A stretch of 64,000 bases of DNA, from contig NZ_CP107904.1 in assembly GCF_036013975.1 (NCBI RefSeq), forward strand, positions 5,791,001 to 5,855,000, written 5' to 3'. The position numbers were made by a program, and so were the translations under genes. The notes under the pieces were generated by a model. The model saw nothing but the letters and a program-made list of their open reading frames with translations, made no database searches and had not been told where the DNA came from. This DNA comes from Kitasatospora sp. NBC_00458 (lineage in GTDB: Bacteria > Actinomycetota > Actinomycetes > Streptomycetales > Streptomycetaceae). Below, one piece after another: positions 33,496 through 41,539 of this stretch. The first letter of the stretch is position 1; the number at the start of each line of letters is the position of its first letter.

Positions 33496-34506
33496 GTGAG
33501 CAACGGACACCCCTTCCCCGACCTGGTCGGCGCCGCCACCGGCGTCGGATCGCTGCCCGGCACCGACGCCCGGGAGGCCGCCCGGACCTCCACCGGCGCG
33601 CTGGAGCACCTGCCGTTCCTCCCGGAGCTGCCCGCCCGCGGGCCGGGCGCCGACATGATCGGCCGGTCCGTCGGGCTGCTGGTCGAGCTGTTCGCGCAGA
33701 CCGAGCCGAGCGGCTGGCGGTTCGCCGACCGCCCCGGCCGGGACACCCGGCGCTCCCACTCCTGGCTCGGCGAGGACCTGGACGCGCTGGAGGAGTACAC
33801 CCAGGGCTACGAGGGACCGCTCAAGGTCCAGGCGGTCGGGCCGTGGACGCTGGCCGCGTCGGTCGAGCTCAGGCACGGCGAGAAGGCGCTCGCCGACCAC
33901 GGCGCCTGCCGGGACATCGCCGCCTCGCTCACCGAGGGGCTCCGCCGCCACCTCGCGGACGTCCGCAAGCGGATCCCCGGCGCCGAGGTGGTGCTCCAGC
34001 TCGACGAGCCCTCGCTGCCGGCCGTGCTGGCCGGGTCGGTGAAGACCGCCAGCGGCTTCCAGCGGCTGCGCTCGGTCGACCGGCAGGTGGCCGAGGAGGT
34101 GCTGCGCGAGGTGGTCCTGGGGGTGGACGCGCCCGTGGTGGTGCACTGCTGCGCGCCGCAGGTGCCGCTCCCGCTGCTGCGCCGGGCCGGGGTGGCCGGG
34201 GTGTCGCTGGACTTCTCCCTGCTGACCGAGCGTGAGGACGACGCGCTGGGCGAGGCGGTCGAGGCGGGCACGATGATCCTCGCCGGTGTCGTCCCCTCCA
34301 CTGACCAGGGAGTGTCGGACCCGGCCGGTAGTGTCCAGGGTGTCAGGACGTTGTGGCGCAGGCTCGGGTTCGCCCCGGAGCTGCTGGGCCGCCGTGTGCT
34401 GGTGACGCCCACCTGCGGGCTGGCCGGGGCCTCTCCGGCGTACGCGCGCACTGCTCTGTCACACAGCGTGAAGGCGGGCCAGAGCCTGGTGGACAACCCG
34501 GAATGA
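33496..34506 (+). CDS. Cobalamin-independent methionine synthase-like protein (MetE C-terminal domain only)
   Basis: 336 aa. A single MetE catalytic-type barrel: GAATGVGSLPGTDAREAART, GPWTLAASVEL, QLDEPSLPAVL, and candidate zinc ligands in VVVHCCAPQ and TPTCGLAG. It is about half the length of canonical MetE, matching the short MetE-like proteins of actinobacteria and archaea, whose methyl donor can differ from methyl-THF polyglutamate. Enzymatic activity is inferred from retained Zn ligands. It is 21 bp upstream of ligA. Confidence 0.82.
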   Translation: MSNGHPFPDLVGAATGVGSLPGTDAREAARTSTGALEHLPFLPELPARGPGADMIGRSVGLLVELFAQTEPSGWRFADRPGRDTRRSHSWLGEDLDALEEYTQGYEGPLKVQAVGPWTLAASVELRHGEKALADHGACRDIAASLTEGLRRHLADVRKRIPGAEVVLQLDEPSLPAVLAGSVKTASGFQRLRSVDRQVAEEVLREVVLGVDAPVVVHCCAPQVPLPLLRRAGVAGVSLDFSLLTEREDDALGEAVEAGTMILAGVVPSTDQGVSDPAGSVQGVRTLWRRLGFAPELLGRRVLVTPTCGLAGASPAYARTALSHSVKAGQSLVDNPE

Positions 34507-34527
34507 GAAGTTAACGGAGGGCTTGCG

Positions 34528-36963
34528 GTGGTGGCTGTCGAGGGCTGGGAGGACGTCCCGGCGGAGGTGCGCAGGCGGCACGCCGAGCTGTCGGCCGAGA
34601 TCGAGGACCACCGGGCCCGGTACTACGAGCAGGACGCCCCCGTCGTCAGCGACGCCGAGTTCGACGCGCTGATGCGCGAGCTGGAGGGGCTGGAGGCCGG
34701 GCACCCGGCGCTGGTCACGCCGGAGTCGCCGACCCAGCGGGTCGGCGGCGCGCCCACCGCGCTGTTCGCCCCGGTCGAGCACCGGGAGCGGCTGCTCAGC
34801 CTGGACAACGCGATGGACGACGACGAGCTGGCCGCCTGGGCCGAGCGGGTCGCCGCCGAGCTGGCCGGCATCGACTACCACTACCTCTGCGAGCTCAAGG
34901 TCGACGGCCTGGCCGTCAACCTCACCTACGAGAACGGCCAGTTGGTGCAGGCGGCGACCCGCGGCGACGGCCGGGTCGGCGAGGACATCACCGCCAACGT
35001 CCGCACCATCAAGGAGATCCCGCACCGGCTGAAGGGGGAGGACGTCCCCGAGCTGGTCGAGATCCGCGGTGAGGTCTACTTCCCGACCGACGCCTTCGAG
35101 GCGCTCAACGCCTCGTTCGCGGAGGAGAACGAGCGCCGCCGGCTGGAGAACGAGGAGCGCGCCAAGGAGGGCAAGCGCCCCCGCGCGATGATCCGGCTCT
35201 TCATGAACCCGCGGAACGCCGCCGCCGGTTCGCTCCGCCAGAAGGACCCGCTGGTCACCGCCTCCCGCCCGCTGCAGATGGTGGTGCACGGCATCGGCGC
35301 CCGGGTCGGCTTCGACATCGACGACCAGTCGCACGCCTACCGGCTGCTGCACGACTGGGGCCTGCCCACCGCGCGGCACAACAGGGTGGTCGGCACCCTC
35401 GACGAGGTCCGCGCCTTCATCCGGCACTTCGGCGAGCAGCGGCACTCGGTCGAGCACGAGATCGACGGCGTGGTCGTCAAGGTGGACGAGGTCGCCCTGC
35501 AGGGCCGGCTCGGCTCCACCTCGAAGTCCCCGCGCTGGGCGATCGCCTGGAAGTACCCGCCGGAGGAGGTCACCGGCAAGCTGGCCGAGATCAAGATCGG
35601 CATCGGGCGCACCGGCCGGGCCACCCCGTACGCGGTGCTGGCCGAGCCGGTCAAGGTGGCCGGTTCGATGGTCCAGTACGCGACGCTGCACAACCAGGAC
35701 GTGGTGAAGGCCAAGGACGTCCTGCTGGGCGACACCGTGGTGCTGCGCAAGGCCGGTGACGTGATCCCGGAGATCCTCGGCCCGGTCTACACCCTGCGGG
35801 ACGGCGGCGAGGTGCCGTTCGTGATGCCCTCGCACTGCCCCGAGTGCGGTGCGGAGCTCCGGCCGATGGCCGAGGGGGACATCGACCTGCGCTGTCCGAA
35901 CGCGCAGTTCTGCCCGGCCCAGATCCGCGAGCGGATCGCCTTCCTCGGCGGGCGTTCGGCGCTGGACATCGAGGGCCTGGGCTACGTCGCGGCCACCGCG
36001 CTGACCCAGCCGCTGGCGCCGGCCGAGGCGCCGGTGGGCAACGAGGGCGACATCTTCGGCCTGACGGTGGAGCAGCTGCTGCCGATCAGGGTGCTGGTGC
36101 GCGACCAGAAGACCGGCATGCCGAAGCTCGACGACGAGACCGGCGAGGAGAAGGAGGTGTTCTTCTTCGCGACCACCGCCGGGGCGCCGAAGAAGAACAC
36201 CGGGCTGATGCTCGACAACATCGAGAAGGCCAAGGACCGCCCGCTGTGGCGCTTCCTCAACGGCCTCTCGATCCGGCACGTCGGTCCGGTCGCGGCGCAG
36301 GACCTGGCCCGGGAGTTCCGCGACCTGGACGCGGTCTTCGCGGCGAGCGAGGAGCGGCTGGCCGCCACCGAGGGCGTCGGCACGGGCACCGCGCGGTCGA
36401 TCATCGAGTGGTACCAGGTGGACTGGCACCGGGAGATCGTGGAGAAGTGGCGCGCGGCCGGCGTCCGCTTCACCGAGGAGGCCCCCGAGGAGGAGGCCGA
36501 GCGTCCGCTGGAGGGCCTGACCGTCGTCGTCACGGGCACGCTGGCCGGGCACACCCGGGACGGCGCCAAGGAGGCGCTGACCTCGCGCGGTGCGAAGGTG
36601 ACCGGATCGGTGTCGAAGAAGACCCACTTCGTGGTCGCCGGCGACAATCCCGGGTCCAAGTACGACAAGGCGGTCCAGCTCGGGCTGCCGGTCCTCGACG
36701 ACGCCGGTTTCGCCGTCCTGCTGGCGGAGGGTTCCGCCGCGGCCCGGGTCCACCTGGGCCTGCCGCCGGAGCCGGTGGTCGAGGAGCCGGTGAAGAAGGC
36801 GCCCGCGAAGAAGCGCGCCGCGAAGGCCGCGGCGGAGCCCGCCGGGGAGGAGCCCGCCGCCGGGGAGGCCGCCGCAGAGCAGTCGGACGCAGAGCAGTCG
36901 GACGCAGGGCAGCCGGACACGGGGGAGGCGGACGCCGCGGTGAGCGCGGAGGAGCCCGCCTAG
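34528..36963 (+). CDS. ligA: NAD-dependent DNA ligase LigA
   Basis: 811 aa. Domain order: Ia (YYEQDAPVVSDAEFDALMRELEGLE), adenylation domain with the AMP-accepting Lys124 in CELKVDGLAV, OB fold, a four-Cys zinc finger (CPECGAEL and RCPNAQFCP), HhH region (VGPVAAQDLA) and a BRCT domain (LEGLTVVVTGTLAGHTRDGA). It adds a C-terminal tail of about 65 residues with KKAPAKKRAAK and Glu/Ala-rich repeats, making it longer than the common 670-740 aa; that tail may bind nucleic acid. It seals nicks in replication and repair. GGAGG lies upstream of the GTG. Confidence 0.97.
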   Translation: MVAVEGWEDVPAEVRRRHAELSAEIEDHRARYYEQDAPVVSDAEFDALMRELEGLEAGHPALVTPESPTQRVGGAPTALFAPVEHRERLLSLDNAMDDDELAAWAERVAAELAGIDYHYLCELKVDGLAVNLTYENGQLVQAATRGDGRVGEDITANVRTIKEIPHRLKGEDVPELVEIRGEVYFPTDAFEALNASFAEENERRRLENEERAKEGKRPRAMIRLFMNPRNAAAGSLRQKDPLVTASRPLQMVVHGIGARVGFDIDDQSHAYRLLHDWGLPTARHNRVVGTLDEVRAFIRHFGEQRHSVEHEIDGVVVKVDEVALQGRLGSTSKSPRWAIAWKYPPEEVTGKLAEIKIGIGRTGRATPYAVLAEPVKVAGSMVQYATLHNQDVVKAKDVLLGDTVVLRKAGDVIPEILGPVYTLRDGGEVPFVMPSHCPECGAELRPMAEGDIDLRCPNAQFCPAQIRERIAFLGGRSALDIEGLGYVAATALTQPLAPAEAPVGNEGDIFGLTVEQLLPIRVLVRDQKTGMPKLDDETGEEKEVFFFATTAGAPKKNTGLMLDNIEKAKDRPLWRFLNGLSIRHVGPVAAQDLAREFRDLDAVFAASEERLAATEGVGTGTARSIIEWYQVDWHREIVEKWRAAGVRFTEEAPEEEAERPLEGLTVVVTGTLAGHTRDGAKEALTSRGAKVTGSVSKKTHFVVAGDNPGSKYDKAVQLGLPVLDDAGFAVLLAEGSAAARVHLGLPPEPVVEEPVKKAPAKKRAAKAAAEPAGEEPAAGEAAAEQSDAEQSDAGQPDTGEADAAVSAEEPA

Positions 36964-37280
36964 GGCTGACCCGCGCGCGGAAGCCCGGCATCCGTCTTGT
37001 TATCGTCCTGATGCATCGTCATCGGGTGTCGCACAGTGGGAGCGGGCATCGTGTCACTGTGCGACACCGGAGCGCGGTGGCGCATTTCCGGTTGTCCGAA
37101 AGTCTGCCCGTCGGGTGGACCCGCGCATACCCTGGAGCGCAACAGAGTGTCAGCAGGGGTGGGGGTACCGGCTGAGCCGGACTCCGCGGGGCCGCTCCAT
37201 GCCCGGCAGGCTGCCGGCACCGGTACGGTGCCCCACCGCTAGGCGGCCTGACGGGGCGGGCCCGACGGAGGACAGGGCTT
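36964..37280. promoter_or_regulatory. Intergenic region between ligA and the GGDEF-EAL gene
   Basis: 317 bp with no gene seen. It contains a strong inverted repeat at 37025-37068 and, after it, a moderately AT-rich stretch with TACCCT (37128-37133) as a possible -10 for the downstream gene. The ribosome binding site before 37281 is GGAGGACAGG. Confidence 0.35.
37025..37068. terminator. Inverted repeat after ligA
   Basis: Perfect 14-bp arms (GGTGTCGCACAGTG at 37025-37038 and its complement at 37055-37068) with a 16-nt loop, 61 bp after the ligA stop. It is probably the ligA terminator; because the arms are not GC-only, a protein operator is also conceivable. Confidence 0.6.
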
Positions 37281-39035
37281 ATGGATCGTACGACCGGCGG
37301 TGCGCCCACACGCCCGCCGCAGGGGGTGGCAGGTGCGGTCCTGCTGCTCGGCGTCCTGCTGGCCGGCGCCGCACCGCTCATTCCGCTGGCCGTGCTGGTC
37401 TACCGCTACGAACCCGAGCTGCTGCCGCTGTTCGCGGTTCCACTGGCCGTGCTGGTCGCCGCCTGGCGGATCGCCCGGGACCGCGCCCGGGACCAGCTCA
37501 CCGACCCGCTGACCGACCTGCCCAACCGCCAGGCGTTACTGCTCGCCGCCCAGGAGGCGATCGCCGAGCACGCCGAGGGGTTCAGCGTCGGTCTGATCCT
37601 GCTCGACCTCGACCGCTTCCGGTCGCTCAACGACACCCTCGGCCATACCGCCGGCGACCGGCTGCTGGTCCACATCGCCCGCCGCCTGCACCGGGCCCTG
37701 CGCTCCGGCGGAGCGGCCGGCAGCGCCACCCGGGAGTCGATCGACGACGTCTTCGCCGGTCTGCCCCGGCACTACCGCGGCCGTCCGATGGTGGCCCGGA
37801 TGGGCGGTGACGAGTTCGCCGTCCTGCTGCCCGGCATCGGCTGCCCGGACTCGCTGGAGAAGGTGGCCAAGGCGCTGATCGCCGAACTGGCCGCGCCCAT
37901 CCGCCTGGACGGCCTGCTGCTCGTCCTGGAGGCCAGCGCCGGCGTCTGCGTCTACCCGCAGCACGCCCAGGACGCCGAGTCGCTGCTGCGCCGGGCCGAC
38001 GTCGCGATGGGCCACGCCCAGCGCGGCCGCACCTCGGTCGAGCAGTACGACGAGGCGCAGGACGCCGACACGCCGTACCGGATCGGGCTCCTCGGCGACC
38101 TGCGGCGGGCACTGGAGACCGGCGAGGTGCAGCTGCACTACCAGCCCAAGGTGGCCTTCGACGGCCGGGTGGTCGGCCTGGAGGCGCTGCTCCGCTGGGA
38201 GCGGCCGGGCCAGGGCAAGGTCTCGCCGGACGAGTTCGTCGGCCTGGCCGAGTCCAGCGGCCTGATGCCCCGGCTGACCGACTACGTGCTGGAGGCCGCC
38301 GTCGGCCAGCTCGCCACCTGGCGCGAGCAGGGCCTCCAGGTGCAGGTCGCGGTGAACGTCTCGCCGCGCGACGTGCTCAACCCCGGCTTCGCCCAGCGGG
38401 TCGCCGGCCACCTGGTCCGCCACCAGGTGCCGGCCCACGCGCTCCAGCTGGAGATCACCGAACGGCTGCTGCTGGACGACTCCCGGCGGGCCGCCGACAC
38501 CCTCGCGGAGCTGCGCGGCTACGGCGTCGGGATGTCCCTGGACGACTTCGGCACCGGCCACTCCTCGCTGGTGCGGCTGCGCAGCCTGCCGGTCGGCGAG
38601 CTGAAGATCGACCGCTCCTTCGTGTCCCGGATGGTCGCCGACGACCACGACGCGGCGGTGGTCCGCTGCTCGGTGGAGCTGGCGCACTCGCTCGGGCTGA
38701 CCGTGGTCGCCGAGGGCGTCGAGGACGACGAGACCTGGGAGCGGCTGAACCGGATGGGCGTGGACGCCGTGCAGGGCTGGCTGGTGTCGGCGGCGCTGCC
38801 GGCCGAGCAGGCCACCGCCTGGCTGAGGGTGCACCGCACCGGCGCCCCGCCGGTGGAGCGGCTCGGCCCGGCCCCGGCGGTCCAGCTGCCGTCGGTGATC
38901 CATCCCGTGCTGCCGCCGGTGATCCCGCCGGTGCTGCCGCAGGTCCTGCCGCCGGTGATCGAGGCGCTGCAGGCCGCGAAGCTGGAGATCCAGGCGCCCG
39001 GGCAGCAGAGTTGGGCGCCCACCCGCCCCCAGTGA
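37281..39035 (+). CDS. rmdB: Membrane GGDEF-EAL cyclic-di-GMP enzyme with a TTA codon
   Basis: 584 aa. Two TM segments (about 17-60), then GGDEF (RMGGDEF, residues 175-179) and EAL (Glu301-Ala-Leu in LEALLRWERP). The EAL domain keeps the key residues: LHYQPKV, VAVNVSPRD, LEITERLLLDD, LDDFGTGHSSL, LKIDRSF and VAEGVE. Both synthesis and breakdown of c-di-GMP are therefore possible; such hybrids are mostly phosphodiesterases. The symbol comes from the ligA neighbourhood (rmdB, SCO5495, from memory). Leu86 is encoded by TTA, so translation should need the bldA tRNA. The tail is Pro/Val-rich (PVIHPVLPPVIPPVLP). Confidence 0.88.
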   Translation: MDRTTGGAPTRPPQGVAGAVLLLGVLLAGAAPLIPLAVLVYRYEPELLPLFAVPLAVLVAAWRIARDRARDQLTDPLTDLPNRQALLLAAQEAIAEHAEGFSVGLILLDLDRFRSLNDTLGHTAGDRLLVHIARRLHRALRSGGAAGSATRESIDDVFAGLPRHYRGRPMVARMGGDEFAVLLPGIGCPDSLEKVAKALIAELAAPIRLDGLLLVLEASAGVCVYPQHAQDAESLLRRADVAMGHAQRGRTSVEQYDEAQDADTPYRIGLLGDLRRALETGEVQLHYQPKVAFDGRVVGLEALLRWERPGQGKVSPDEFVGLAESSGLMPRLTDYVLEAAVGQLATWREQGLQVQVAVNVSPRDVLNPGFAQRVAGHLVRHQVPAHALQLEITERLLLDDSRRAADTLAELRGYGVGMSLDDFGTGHSSLVRLRSLPVGELKIDRSFVSRMVADDHDAAVVRCSVELAHSLGLTVVAEGVEDDETWERLNRMGVDAVQGWLVSAALPAEQATAWLRVHRTGAPPVERLGPAPAVQLPSVIHPVLPPVIPPVLPQVLPPVIEALQAAKLEIQAPGQQSWAPTRPQ

Positions 39036-39210
39036 GGCCCCCGGCCGGCCCTCCGGCAGCCCCCGCCGACCCCCGCCGACCCCCCGGACAGTCCCCGGCA
39101 GCCTCCCGCCGGCCCCCAGTGAGGCCCCCGGCCGGCCCTCCGGCAGCCCCCGCCGACCCCCGCCGACCCCCCGGACAGTCCCCGGCAGCCTCCCGCCGGC
39201 CCTCGGTGAG
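39031..39210. repeat. 87-bp tandem duplication covering the rmdB stop codon
   Basis: Copy 1 is 39031-39117 and copy 2 is 39118-39204, identical at 86 of 87 positions; a third copy begins at 39205 (GGTGAGGCCCCCG) and then diverges. The unit includes the TGA of rmdB, and 87 is 29 codons, so both copies stay in the same frame. The sequence is Pro/Gly-codon rich. Confidence 0.93.
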
Positions 39211-39429
39211 GCCCCCGTCCGCCCCCGCCCGTCCCCGGTGGGGCGCGCCGCGCACCCGGGGTGACCAGGGCCCGCCCTCACTCGTTGGCCGGTGGCCGGG
39301 CCGCGCCCCATAGGATGGGGACCACAGACCAAGAGGACGGGAGCGCCGGACAGGCGGCTCCTGCCCGGGCCCGGGGCCGCCGGAAGGCGGTGCCGGGCCT
39401 CACCAGAACTCACCCTTGAGGATCGCTGC
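39211..39429 (+). promoter_or_regulatory. gatC upstream region
   Basis: No gene seen. TAGGAT at 39311-39316 is a good -10 match for the gatCA operon, about 110 bp before gatC, but no -35 at proper spacing is evident. Its context GCGCCCCATAGGATG repeats the one before the second SseB gene. Confidence 0.35.
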
Positions 39430-39726
39430 ATGCCTGGCATCACGCGCGAGGAGGTCGCCCACCTCGCTCGGCTGTCGCGTCTTGAGTTGCAGGCCGAAGA
39501 GCTGGACCACTTCGCCGAGCAGCTCGACGTGATCATCGGCGCGGTCGCCCGCGTTTCCGAGGTCGCCGGACAGGACGTCCCGCCGACCTCCCACCCGCTG
39601 CCGCTGACCAACGTCATGCGCGCGGACGAGGTGCGGCCGTCGCTCACCCCGGAGCAGGCGCTGGCCGGCGCCCCCGCCGCCGAGGAGCAGCGTTTCCGTG
39701 TGCCGCAGATCCTCGGGGAGGACTGA
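39430..39726 (+). CDS. gatC: Asp-tRNA(Asn)/Glu-tRNA(Gln) amidotransferase subunit C
   Basis: 98 aa, normal length. ITREEVAHLARLSRLELQAEELDHFAEQLDVII is the GatC signature, and the end RFRVPQILGED matches the family. It stabilises GatA and GatB in the complex that converts mischarged Glu-tRNA(Gln) to Gln-tRNA(Gln). It lies 5 bp before gatA. Confidence 0.95.
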   Translation: MPGITREEVAHLARLSRLELQAEELDHFAEQLDVIIGAVARVSEVAGQDVPPTSHPLPLTNVMRADEVRPSLTPEQALAGAPAAEEQRFRVPQILGED

Positions 39727-39731
39727 AAGAC

Positions 39732-41225
39732 ATGACCGACCTGATCCGTTACACCGCGGCCGAGACGGCCGCCGCGATCGCCACCGGCGAGGTCTCCGCC
39801 GTCGAGGTCGCCCAGGCGCACCTGGACCGCATCGACGCCGTCGACAAGAAGGTCAACGCCTTCCTGCACGTCGACACCGAGGGTGCGCTGAGCGCGGCCC
39901 GGGCCGTCGACGAGAAGCGCGCCAAGGGCGAGGAGCTGGGCCCGCTGGCCGGCGTCCCGCTGGCGCTCAAGGACGTCTTCACCACCAAGGGCGTGCCGAC
40001 CACCTGCGGCTCCAAGATCCTTGAGGGCTGGATCCCGCCGTACGACGCGACCCTGACCACGCGTCTCAAGGACGCCGGCGTGGTGATCCTCGGCAAGACC
40101 AACATGGACGAGTTCGCGATGGGCTCCTCCACCGAGAACTCCGCCTACGGCGCGACCGGCAACCCGTGGGACCTCTCCCGGATCCCCGGCGGCTCCGGCG
40201 GCGGTTCGGCCGCGGCGCTGGCCGCCTTCCAGGCCCCGCTGGCGATCGGCACCGACACCGGCGGCTCGATCCGCCAGCCCGGCGCCGTCACCGGCACGGT
40301 CGGCGTGAAGCCCACCTACGGCTCGGTCTCCCGCTACGGCCTGGTCGCGTTCTCGTCCTCGCTGGACCAGGGCGGCCCGTGCGCCCGCACCGTGCTGGAC
40401 GCGGCGCTGCTGCACGAGGCCATCGCCGGCCACGACCCGCTGGACTCCACCTCGATCGACGCGCCGGTCCCGGCCGTGGTCGAGGCGGCCAGGCTGCGCG
40501 ACGTCCGCGGCATGCGGATCGGCGTCGTGAAGGAGTTCGCCGGCGAGGGCTACCAGGCCGGCGTGATGCAGCGCTTCAACGAGTCGGTGGAGCTGCTGCG
40601 CGAGCTGGGCGCCGAGGTCGTCGAGGTCTCCTGTCCGTCCTTCACCCTGGCGCTGCCCGCGTACTACCTGATCGCGCCCAGCGAGGCCTCGTCCAACCTG
40701 GCCCGCTTCGACGCGATGCGCTACGGCCTGCGGGTCGGCGACGACGGCACCCGCTCCGCCGAGGACGTCACCGCGCTCACCCGCGAGGCCGGCTTCGGCG
40801 CCGAGGTCAAGCGCCGCATCATCCTCGGCACCTACGCGCTCTCCTCGGGCTACTACGACGCCTACTACGGCTCGGCCCAGAAGGTGCGCACGCTGATCTC
40901 CCGCGACTTCGACGCCGCGTTCGCCGGCGTGGACGTCCTGGTCTCGCCGACCACCCCGACCACCGCCTTCCCGATCGGCGAGCGCGCCGACGACCCGATG
41001 GCGATGTATCTGGCCGACCTGTGCACGATTCCGTCCAACCTGGCGGGCAATGCGGCCATGTCGCTGCCGTGCGGGCTGGCCCCGGAGGACAATCTCCCGG
41101 TCGGCCTGCAGATCATCGCGCCCGCGATGGCGGACGACCGCCTGTACCGCGTGGGCGGCGCCGTGGAGGCCGCACTCAACGACAAGTGGGGGCACACCCT
41201 GCTGGAGGAGGCACCGGCACTGTGA
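39732..41225 (+). CDS. gatA: Asp-tRNA(Asn)/Glu-tRNA(Gln) amidotransferase subunit A
   Basis: 497 aa. Amidase-signature family: catalytic Lys in GVPLALKDVFTTKG, and cis-Ser/Ser in IPGGSGGGSAAALAAF and GTDTGGSIRQPGA. It releases ammonia from glutamine for GatB. It overlaps the next small gene by 4 bp. Confidence 0.96.
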   Translation: MTDLIRYTAAETAAAIATGEVSAVEVAQAHLDRIDAVDKKVNAFLHVDTEGALSAARAVDEKRAKGEELGPLAGVPLALKDVFTTKGVPTTCGSKILEGWIPPYDATLTTRLKDAGVVILGKTNMDEFAMGSSTENSAYGATGNPWDLSRIPGGSGGGSAAALAAFQAPLAIGTDTGGSIRQPGAVTGTVGVKPTYGSVSRYGLVAFSSSLDQGGPCARTVLDAALLHEAIAGHDPLDSTSIDAPVPAVVEAARLRDVRGMRIGVVKEFAGEGYQAGVMQRFNESVELLRELGAEVVEVSCPSFTLALPAYYLIAPSEASSNLARFDAMRYGLRVGDDGTRSAEDVTALTREAGFGAEVKRRIILGTYALSSGYYDAYYGSAQKVRTLISRDFDAAFAGVDVLVSPTTPTTAFPIGERADDPMAMYLADLCTIPSNLAGNAAMSLPCGLAPEDNLPVGLQIIAPAMADDRLYRVGGAVEAALNDKWGHTLLEEAPAL

Positions 41226-41461
41226 GCAAGATCGAGAAGGCCAAGGGCTTCAAGCACTCGAAGCCAGGCCTGTGGCTGTCCATCGGCACGAGCGCGTTCA
41301 GCGTGATCACCGTCGTGAAGGACGTCCGCAAGGCCCGGGGCGAGAACGACACCCTGAAGCTGGTCAACGCCCTGGTCGGTGCCGCCGCGCTGGTCACCGG
41401 CACCGCCCTGCTGGTGCGCGAACTGCGCCGGCTGGGCGACGACGACGTCCTGCTGGGCTGA
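41222..41461 (+). CDS. Small conserved membrane protein after gatA
   Basis: 79 aa from a GTG inside the gatA stop (GTGA overlap), so its translation is coupled to gatA. A basic N-terminus (SKIEKAKGFKHSKPG) is followed by one or two hydrophobic segments (LWLSIGTSAFSVITVV; LVNALVGAAALVTGTALLV) and an acidic end. It belongs to no named family I recognise, but its position in the gat cluster suggests a conserved actinobacterial gene. Confidence 0.75.
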   Translation: MSKIEKAKGFKHSKPGLWLSIGTSAFSVITVVKDVRKARGENDTLKLVNALVGAAALVTGTALLVRELRRLGDDDVLLG

Positions 41462-41476
41462 CCGAGCCCGCGAGGT

Positions 41477-41503
41477 CCGGTCCGCACCCGTGGTGCGGAC
41501 CGG
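41477..41503 (+). terminator. Stem-loop between gatA region and gatB
   Basis: Perfect 12-bp stem (41477-41488 with 41492-41503, 3-nt loop) 16 bp after the small membrane gene and 37 bp before gatB. It may partly separate gatB expression from gatCA. Confidence 0.6.
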
Positions 41504-41539
41504 GCCGGCACCTCCAAGACTTTTAGTGAAGGGGACGCT

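Noticed and set aside
37536..41195. Minus-strand 1219-codon open frame
   Set aside because: Antisense to rmdB, gatC and gatA and runs through the 87-bp repeats; no domain.
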